Positions 49,553 to 64,000 of a DNA stretch of 64,000 nt are shown piece by piece. The first letter of the stretch is position 1, and each line of letters begins with the position of its first letter. The stretch is from Ophthalmolycus amberensis (Eukaryota > Chordata > Actinopteri > Perciformes > Zoarcidae). The stretch spans positions 1 through 64,000 of the forward strand of contig JAFEUB010001796.1 of assembly GCA_024529925.1 (NCBI GenBank), read 5' to 3'. A program made the translations under genes and the position numbers. The notes under the pieces are model-generated. The model was given only the letters and a program-made list of their open reading frames with translations, had not been told where the DNA came from and did no database searches.

Positions 49553-49851
49553 TTAAAGTAACAGTGTGTACGATTTATGGGGATTTATTGGCAGAAATAT
49601 ATTTTCATGAGCGTATAAAAGCCAGAAACTTGTGTTTTCGTTACCTCAGAATGAGCCATTTATATCTTCACAGAGTCCGCCGTGTTGCACCGCCATGTTT
49701 CTACAGTAGCCCAGAATGGACAAACCACACACTTTTTTACATTATTCTTAGTTCATTTGGAAAGGGAAGGGTGAGCGGAGGGGTTTTCAGTTTAATGCAA
49801 TCTGCAACTTCACCACTAGAGGCCACCAAATCCTTCACATTGTTCCTTTAA
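49553..49851. mobile_element. TTAA-flanked MITE, common fish family
   Basis: The left end is TTAAAGTAACAGTGTG and the right end CACATTGTTCCTTTAA, an imperfect inverted repeat with TTAA at both borders, 299 bp. Internal landmarks such as 'cgttacctcagaatgagcc', 'tctacagtagcccagaatgg' and 'ctgcaacttcaccactagagg' match a repeat I know as very abundant in percomorph genomes. It has no coding capacity. Confidence 0.75.
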
Positions 49852-51678
49852 CTCAAATAGTCAACGCAATAACTACAGTTGACGTTAGAAAACATTATGT
49901 TTGCCATTTTGGAACACACAGCAACACGCGGTGTCAGTTTAAAGGCATTCAAATAAAGCAAGTCTCTCTAACATACCATACTTTATTTGACTGTTTAGTG
50001 TTACTCTGAGAAGTGTTTCTCAATGCAATTCACCTTCAGGGACTCTTCGGCAAAGATATAAATGGAGTGAACAAAATACAAATTAGTGAAAATGATAACT
50101 TTCATGATGGTAGGATTTATTACAGAAAAGACTGGCAACTGAGTGTATATTTATGATGACTAATTGATGCACTGTATATAGATAATTACCTCCTCTGCCA
50201 GTGGCTCCCTAACCTTTTCTGTCACGCCACCTTTTAGGAAAATAAAGTCTCTCTGTCCTGTTATATTGAAAGCAATATAGTAAATGTCTGTATGTCCTCC
50301 CCTGTAAAATATATATATACATCTAGTGTTTAACATCCATTTTAAATTCATCAGATTCATGGACCTTTGCTGCAGCAGACATTTGTATTCATAGCACACG
50401 ATGCATTTGACACTGAAGCTCTGATTCATAACCACAGATTGTTCTTATTGTTTAACCTTATAAGGCTGTTTTTGATGTGGTAATGCACTTGGGTTCCCAT
50501 CACTGTCACTCACAACATGATAACGCATTGTCATCATGTTTTACAATGAGACAGTGACTGAGTCATTCTGGGATGGGAGCACTTCAGCAGCTTACACTTC
50601 CCCTCAAGAGTAGACTCTAGGTAGCACGACAGCACAAATAAGTACTGCACATAGAAATAAGATTATATTATAGACACATTTGTTGTCATTAAACCTATCA
50701 GTATATCCAAAACTGGTCCATTATCAGTTGTTTTCTCATGTGGGTTTTCTCTCACTGTCGCATCATGTTATGAGATTTCTTTGTTGATTATGAATTCAAG
50801 ATGCTTCAGAGGCTGTATTTACACACATATGATATTGTTGTTTATTTCTGATCGCCGTGCTGCAAAATTGCAAAATTGCAAAAAAATGATAATGTTGATG
50901 ATAATATCTTCTTAATTACAGTTGGAGTCTAATCATTCAATTACTTAGGTGGTAAGCAATCACCTAAGTCATGGATTATTATAGCAATTCTTATATTCTA
51001 GTCAGCAATACTGACCTCTGACCCCTCAGTAAAAGAGTTGCCTGGGCAGAGATCGATGAAGCGTTTTTTATTATTTTAAAGCAAGTTATTATAAATGTGT
51101 CCACAATCCCCCAGTTGTGCAAGATATGGACATGATAAATCATCTCGGTCTTTATCTGCGTAAATATTTAACCTTTCTTTTAAAGTCAGTGAAAGCCAAC
51201 ACTCCTCTGTGCCAGCACCAAGCCCCGAAGAGGGCATTGCATGTGTAAGGGCTCAAACTGCATCATCCAAAAGAGAGAAGTTCATGCTGGGGAGAATGTA
51301 GATCAACTGAGAAAAAGAAGGAAACTAGAGTGCGAATTGAAGGGGCTTTGTCAAGTTGAGGTTAGCTCAGAGAGCAGTTTATTTCCCTCAGAACAGACAC
51401 CCCTTTTCCGGTACCAACCTCAAGCTCAGACTGAAAACGATTAATGCAAAAGATAACGAGAGCCGAGAAAACAACTTTGAAACATGCAACTACACACAGA
51501 CGCAAGAGAGAAAGACGCAGAGAGAAAAAGGCGACCGAGGGAGTTAACTGAGACAAACGGGAAGTATTTCAGAGAGGCACTGAGTTAGCCACCTGTGAGC
51601 TCCACACACAGTGTGACAGCAGTGAACTGTGAGAGAGGTGCAGGAGCAGGTTAGGCGCTGCAACTTTGTAGAGTCCTG

Positions 51679-54546
51679 ATGGCGTCTGGTCCTGGCAGCA
51701 GAGCGGAGGAACAGCCGCCAGTGCTGCCGGTCAAACAGCACAGGTAAGACCAACAAACTGTCTCATATAGATCTGATTAGAAGTTTGTGATTATTCTGCA
51801 ATTTCTCTGATTGGGATATTAATCCATAATCACAAATTAAAAAGATTCTACATAATTGGGATGAAAGTAGATTTCATGTAAGCGTAATCTATTTGGTAAT
51901 GTCAAGAATCCTGCAGTGCATGCACTTAAGATGTTTTTTGTTATTTTGTGCATCTTTGTACACAGGCGCCTTTCCTCCAGCCGCTCCAGCGTGGAGTCTG
52001 ACTGTGCGATGCTCAGCCCTGTTGGACTCCAGCATCAAACCTACGCATGCGACGACGTCTTCCCCGAAACCACGGATTGTCATGCGGCCCAGTGCCCCAT
52101 ACACCAGCGCTACGGTAGGATTACAGAACAACGAAGTGAGGTTATGCAAAGGCAAAACTGCTCGCAAGCTCCAAATGTCACTGTAAAAACAAATACGATC
52201 AAATGTCATGTACTGCATCATTTACTGTTGTGTGGTTCCCCAATTCTGGAGCGGTGACAAACGTAGTGTGAGGGGAAAAAGACACGTCTTACTATAATGC
52301 GTGGGTCAGTCTTTTCAGTTCGTCTTTCCCGTGAGAACTGAAAGAGAGGAAGTGACCATCTGAAACTCTTACTTTCAGGAACATGCATGTGATATTCAGG
52401 CAGATTACAATGACTTAACAGAGTGTTCATCCGGACAAAACTGCCTTCTGAGGTGTAACTCCGTTGTGGATGCAGACTCCCCAAACTGTTGCATGGTCTC
52501 TGCTCTTGCTCCTTCTTCAAGTCTGACCTAAATCTCTCTCACTGTGTTGCTCAGATCGGCACCAGGTGAGATTTTTCTCCGATGGCACCCCGCCGCCTGT
52601 TCCAAAGAAGAGGTTAGCTCGCACCCTCTCCCTCCCCGGCAACAATGCGCCTGAACTTTCCCCTCTGTCTCCACTGCAAAGACACCCTCAAAACTTTGAC
52701 AACCCCCTGTACATGCTGGCACCCATACCCGACACATATTTCCTCGGGGAGACAGAAGAGTTTGAAGCAGTCAGTGGGAGTCCTGTCCCCTTACTGTCCT
52801 TCTCCCAGCTGTCCTTTGACACCCCGGACGAACACCTGCCCTACCTCTTCAGCGGATTTGACGACCAGAGAGTCGTCTCTCAGGGGATTCAGCATCGACA
52901 TCTACTCTTTCTGAGGAGCACGGCACAGAGCGTGGCGGCTGGGATCCTGCTGCAGGGAGAGGCCGCGGAGAGGGACGTCACCTCATGCCTGCCTCAGGAT
53001 TTCCTGCTGTGTGAGGGCAGCGAGCCAAAGCAGATCGGAGACACGGTTTACTACAGCCTGCACAGCCCCAAGCTCCCAGGGAGGATGCTTGGTTTACAGG
53101 TAATGCTTAGAGCTCTTTTAATCACTCCACCTGGTATACAGTGTGTTCTGTGTGATAATGCATTGATGTTAAGATGTTCTGTTGTTGTGCACTATAGTCA
53201 CTTGCAGCCCTTGCGGGCAATACAAAGTGGTCCGCTATGCACATTGCACACAATGCAAACTTGATCTTTATCGGGACTGGCAACTGTCAGACTGACTTGT
53301 GGTACCAGAAACACTTCCTCTAAACTATCATCAGGTGTCACAACTGCAACAGGAAGTAGATATCTTGTTTTTTCCCCCCCCCCCACATTCAACACCAAGC
53401 ACTGCTGCAGTGCATGTGTTTCTTAATTAATGTGTTTCTGTGCAGGTACACAAACAGACTGATGGAGCTTCCTCAGCTCACACCAAACACCAGCCACCGC
53501 ATGTCAACGTGCAAGATGTTATCGCTGATTTCCAAGGAAGCAGCACCCTGAGGAACGATTCCAGCATTTCACAAGCTCAAGGTCCCTCTCGTCGTTTTCA
53601 GTCAGACTGCACTGCTGCTAAACCCCAAGGAGGAGGCAGCACTGAGTGTGCCGCAGCTCATGCGAGCGTTAATCTGACCTCAGTTCAGTCTTTCCTCCAG
53701 AAAGGGCTCTCGGTGAGCGTTGAGCGAGACCTGCCTCGCGCCACTCTCGAGGACTTTGTTCAGAAGAGCAGCTCGCTGCAGAGCACAGATTGTTTCGATT
53801 ACGACAGACGCCTTTGTGTCTTGTTGCTGCAGATAATAACGGGCTCACAACATCTGTACAGCATCAGCGCCACTGCAGCTGAGCTCAGGCCTCGGGGGAT
53901 CTTTTTGGTGTGGCCTGGCGGGGAGAGTGAAGAGGGAGAAAACAAGCTAGAACATGACGCCCCGGAAACAAAAAGAGGGCACAAGACCAGCAGAAGGAAA
54001 GAGGAAATGGGGTGGGGAAAGATCCAAGCGTTATGGAGGACACACGGTTCCCCTCGTGTGGTGTTGACCCCACTATCTGCTCCGTCTGTACCTAACCCAC
54101 TCACCTCCATCAAATCCCAGATAGGAGCCTTAATTCAATACTGCCTCAACTCACGAGACAGCCTGACACCTCTGGACTCAGGACCAAACCTGTCCTTGTC
54201 CTCACACCGAAGGGGGCTTCTTTATCTGGCCTCTCGGCTGCAGAGTGAACGCAGCGGGCCACAGATGGCCGACATGGCGGCCATGCTTCAGGTGCTCCTC
54301 TGGGGGCCCCGTGTCCCCCTCTTCAATCACAGAGGCTCCATGGCCACCACGGTGCACAACTGGCTGACGGTCAAGCGAGCCCTGCTGGTGATGAAGTTGG
54401 CAGAGAGGGGGCTGATCCAGGATCAGTCTGCTCTGGATTGGGAGGACTGCATGTGCCTGCAGTACCTGTCGTTTACAGACCCTGAGACGGTTTTGAGCAT
54501 GACTAGTCAGCTATGGCGGACTCTGAATATGGACAGTCCATGTTGA
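51679..54546 (+). CDS. peak3: PEAK3 pseudokinase scaffold (PEAK family member 3)
   Basis: PEAK family proteins (PEAK1, PRAG1, PEAK3) are catalytically dead kinase-fold scaffolds that recruit signalling adaptors and control the cytoskeleton. Exons 51679-51743, 51966-52114, 52555-53099 and 53446-54546 give 1860 nt, 619 aa, in frame (human PEAK3 is 473). A proline motif PPPVPKKRLARTLSLPG at residues 84-100 carries the 14-3-3 consensus RTLSLP (Ser97), equivalent to human RTQSLP. DNPLY (Tyr124) is a candidate adaptor motif. The pseudokinase C-lobe shows ELRPRGIFLV in place of a catalytic HRD loop and has no DFG. LQVLLWGPRVPLF, LTVKRALLVMKLAERG and LDWEDCMCLQYLS are the family's C-terminal SHED/helix motifs. 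A charged insert (about residues 410-445) separates the dead catalytic loop from the rest. Convergent with oaz1, as human PEAK3 lies near OAZ1. Confidence 0.93.
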
Positions 54547-54860
54547 AATTAAACGTTGCAGTCCAACATAGCAAGTTGCAAACTGTCATACTGTATTATG
54601 CACAAAAAATACACAAATGTGAATTTGATTGGGCTATCATTTCTTTTATACACTGCTCCTCAATTAAATATTGATCCAACAAAATGCTGCAAAATCATTA
54701 TGGTCCCGAAAAAGGTACTTTCTCAATCAGCTTTTGACAATAAGTGATGGAATTGTACACGAACAAACTATTCTTGTGTTTCTGTTCCTCTGTACCATTT
54801 AAATAATTGTGCAAAAGTTGCCTTGCTCGTTCTCAGCGACTCCATTGGACAATTGTTCTG

Positions 54861-54866
54861 AATAAA
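54861..54866 (+). other. peak3: peak3 polyadenylation signal
   Basis: AATAAA 315 nt after the peak3 stop codon. Confidence 0.5.
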
Positions 54867-55875
54867 TCATGAAGATGAATACAGCATACAGGTCTCAGTA
54901 TGCACCAAAGGAAGCGCTTTTCAGACTAATCAGCAGCATCTGGAAAACCTTTTTTCCAACATAAGAATCGAGCCATTCCATTTGTCCAACTACAATTATG
55001 CCCACTTCACACAGCAGATGGGACAGGTGTGCAGTGGTGGGGGAGTAAGGCACTGTTGTGATTTTCCTCTTTTTTTAACTTTAAATAAATAACCGCCAAT
55101 TGACCCGCAGAAACCAAACTCTAAGACACAGAAGAACGGAGCTCTATCAAGTATAAAGTGTTTTATTCTTCGGATTCGCAGATATAATAAGACGATGGGC
55201 GTGGCTTCAGAATGCAGATATAGACCCAGTTTCATCTTCTTGAACCTCTCGTAGCACAGCTCCTCCTATAGTTTAGGATGCTCCCGATAGGTCATTATGT
55301 AAAACACGGAAGTCACACCGAGTCTGGTTATGAAATAAAAAAACAGGTTCACGTGTCATTACAGTTTCCTCACGCGGAGGCGCTATGACACAAGGAAACG
55401 TTGAAATGACACACAGCCCACGACAGGGCTCCCATGAATTCACCAAAGGCCATTACTCACCACCTCATATCTTTCACCTTGCAGCTGCACCAATTAAACT
55501 CATTCACACAACTCTTTGTAATGGAGGATACATCATCATCACAGAGGAAGAGGCCTCAACATCCCTTTCCATGCAGGACTATTTTTTATATAACGAGCTT
55601 TTGTTTTTTCATTGTGAATATTATCAGAGCACCCTCACACATCAGTACAGCCTCTCTGAAGACAGTTATTTATACCATCTGGTAAACACAACTACTCTTC
55701 TGTAGATGAGTCTGAACACCGTGATTGCAGTCTGAGGAACACAATGTGACAGCAGGCTACTTCACGCGTGGACTCTTCTTCCATTTATACGCGACCAGAC
55801 AACACATCGAATGGCCTAGTTCCTTCCTCGTTACTGATTACACAACACCACAGACACCACTCACTTAGGTGCACT
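54867..55875. other. Intergenic gap between convergent peak3 and oaz1
   Basis: About 1 kb between the two polyadenylation signals. Nothing coding or repetitive is recognised. Confidence 0.6.
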
Positions 55876-55881
55876 TTTATT
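55876..55881 (-). other. oaz1: oaz1 polyadenylation signal
   Basis: TTTATT on the plus strand (AATAAA on the minus strand), 480 nt past the oaz1 stop codon, giving a 3'UTR of about 0.5 kb. Confidence 0.55.
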
Positions 55882-56360
55882 TAGTAGTTACCACATGCAG
55901 ATTTCTATCAAGTGAATCAAACAACAAATGAAAATCATGCACACATTGAAAAATTAAAAATAAAAGATTAACAGGAGGATCAACTGATACTATGAAAATA
56001 GATCGACTTACACGAGTAAGATGAATTAGAATTTATCATAAATATTACAGTGCGGAGATGATCGTCGGGGGTGTTCATGAGAGGTCAGCACTACACATCA
56101 TGAAGAGTAATACAGTGGCGAGGACACGATGCCCGGATATCATGTGGGCGCTTGCTCTATATTCCTGGTAGATTAACATTTTACCCTAGTGCAAATACCA
56201 TAGAAACACAGCACATGGTAGCTAAAGGGAAAAACAAAACGGGGGAAACCTCGACCACACTGAACTTGGATGATATATTCATTTCTCAAAACAGAAAAAT
56301 CATAAAGCTGGGTGGGTGTGGATTGAAATGAGAACAACTTCTGTAACTGCTCAGCGTCAT

Positions 56361-62621
<6,261 letters not shown>

Positions 62622-62750
62622 CCGGCCAGCGTCCAACACCAGCGGCTCTGTCGTCTCCCTCCTCGCCTTGTGCTGGAGTCAGAGAGCTGGCAGTCTGCAG
62701 TATTTGTGAGGGGCGTGTCCTGTCCACTATAACGTGTTACTGTGCACATA

Positions 62751-62758
62751 TGACGTCA
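62751..62758. promoter_or_regulatory. Full CRE palindrome upstream of oaz1
   Basis: TGACGTCA 130 bp upstream of the oaz1 start codon, between oaz1 and the divergent gene that follows. It is a candidate shared promoter element. Confidence 0.5.
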
Positions 62759-63099
62759 CGAGCCTCTTTAAAATATATAAGTCATTGGAACTATCTGTCT
62801 CTGAATATTTCATTTAATGATGAGCATGGGCTACTTTATATCCCTGTAGTGCAGAGCGGCAGCCACCTCTCATTTCACTCTACTGGTACTAAACACACTG
62901 GTAAGGTGTAATAGAGTCGCTCTGTTCTGTTCTTCCCCAACAGGGCAAGATTTATAGTTTCATTATTTCATCGCATTTGTTTTGTTAGCAGTGGAATACA
63001 GGCTAAAGCTGCTTGTTATACTCAACTTATAGTCTAACTGCTGGTCAGTATCAACAGTCTCAGTCCACACTGTGAGTGTCATTTTCCTTTTTTTCAACT

Positions 63100-63684
63100 G
63101 CTCTCATCTGTGCCTGTCAATCAAGAAGCAAAGGAGCATGGTGCAGGCTGTGGAAAACTCCGTCTCTGCTGAAATCACCATCAAAGCAACCACCTAACTT
63201 TCACGTCAATGGTGAGACACAACAGACGGGTCAAATCAGGTACGTTTCTTTTTTTTCTCCTGTTCAGATGTTCATATAAAACGAAACTCTTAAAATCATA
63301 TTTATCTTTTGCAACTAGCTGCAGGTGATTATTTTAAGCCGTCCAATGTCGGACCGTCTGAAAGAGTAGCCACACAGGCACAAACATTGTAAAAAAAACG
63401 TAGACTTTCAGTTGGTTTTATGCTCGACAGAAACTTAATTTCTCATCTTAATTTACAGCTTAATTCCGGATCCAGCTTTGAACTTAAACCTCCACCTACA
63501 GGACTCTAGAAGCGAGAGTTGGAACATCTGAACCCATCACAAGTAAGACATAATGTCAAAAACACTGAGTCATTTCTACGGCAACTAGCGTCTGACTCGT
63601 TTGTGTCCGTCCATAGTGTCTTATGAGCGCATTCTGTCCATCGAAAATTTGAGCGATGTTCCAAATCCATGGAAAGGATTCACC
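63100..63684 (+). other. Probable 5'UTR exons of the downstream gene
   Basis: Three untranslated pieces are suggested by splice sites: up to 63211 (CAATG|GTGAGA), 63459-63542 (ttacag| to |GTAAGA) and from 63617 (ccatag|) into the coding start. The start of the first piece is not defined. Confidence 0.4.
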
Positions 63685-63974
63685 ATGAACCGCTTCTTAG
63701 TGCTGGCACTGGTCCTTCTGCTCGTGAGCTCCGGGGTCAGTGAAGTGCACGGTGAGTCACACAAAGTATGTAGATACTGTACCTCTGCTGCCTCGGTGTA
63801 TTATTCTATTAATTTCAATACCACACTGGCTGTGAGATTCTTGTTCTCCTCTGTTAAAGCCAGCAGGCCTTCACTGTCTTTTGATATGTTTTTGTAGATG
63901 CAATGGATTCTTTTGTTGAGGACACAGGTATCATGTCTTTCCTTGGAAGTCTGCAGGATGGTTCACTATATCAG
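63685..63974 (+). CDS. N-terminus of an unidentified secreted or membrane protein (partial)
   Basis: The start codon has a strong Kozak context (caccATG). Exon 63685-63751 encodes a signal peptide (MNRFLVLALVLLLVSSGVSE). Exon 63898-63974 continues in frame with DAMDSFVEDTG and FLGSLQDGSLYQ, and ends at a GTAATG donor. The rest lies beyond the window. The fragment of about 48 residues shows no motif I recognise. It is transcribed divergently from oaz1, about 0.5-1 kb away. Confidence 0.6.
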
Positions 63975-64000
63975 GTAATGTCTGTCTTTGTAACACAGGT

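Larger units (their letters stand above)
48747..51678. other. Intergenic region upstream of peak3
   Basis: Contains the hAT-like ends and the MITE listed separately. The remainder is AT-rich without a conserved exon. The peak3 5'UTR is expected to lie just before 51679, but its start is not identifiable. Confidence 0.55.

Noticed and set aside
49447..49851. Open frame of 134 codons
   Set aside because: It lies almost entirely inside the TTAA-flanked MITE, which is non-coding.

Overview
The window is nuclear DNA from a ray-finned (teleost) fish, most likely a percomorph. The evidence is compact multi-exon vertebrate genes with GT-AG introns, protein matches closest to fish versions of vertebrate families, abundant CA/GT, GATA and AT microsatellites, and several interspersed repeats of types common in teleosts. 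The species cannot be named from the sequence.

Layout. (1) 872-13066, minus strand: camk1, a Ca2+/calmodulin-dependent kinase I, with 11 coding exons, a non-coding first exon and a full CRE at its 5' end. (2) 14580-25630, plus strand, head-to-head with camk1: pbrm1 (polybromo-1/BAF180, the PBAF chromatin-remodelling subunit), with 29 coding exons covering six bromodomains, two BAH domains, an HMG box and a proline-rich tail. Exons 2-4 and 24-28 carry several single-base indels relative to the conserved protein. (3) 25.6-44.9 kb: a gene-poor stretch of about 19 kb with microsatellites, a decayed L1-like ORF1, a LINE 3' tail and a two-copy dispersed repeat. (4) 44980-46547, minus: a six-exon acidic protein of about 233 aa that resembles fish oogenesis-related (org) protein. 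(5) 47748-48611, plus: a single-exon TATA-driven C2CD4-family-like gene with no C2 domain. (6) 51679-54546, plus: peak3, a pseudokinase scaffold. (7) 56361-62621, minus, convergent with peak3: oaz1 (ornithine decarboxylase antizyme 1), with its programmed +1 frameshift site intact. Its first intron holds an hAT transposon with a nested LINE tail and AT microsatellites. (8) 63685 to the window end, plus, divergent from oaz1: the first two coding exons of an unidentified protein with a signal peptide.

The genes do not form one pathway. They look like two ancestral neighbourhoods side by side: camk1/pbrm1 (both on human 3p) and c2cd4-like/peak3/oaz1 (C2CD4C, PEAK3 and OAZ1 are all on human 19p13.3), separated by the 19-kb repeat-bearing desert. 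No undescribed system such as a CRISPR array, operon or defence island is visible. The items most worth checking are the clustered pbrm1 frameshifts, the C2-less C2CD4-like gene, the composite transposon in oaz1 and the GCTAGC/GCTAAC-rich zones at gene 5' ends.
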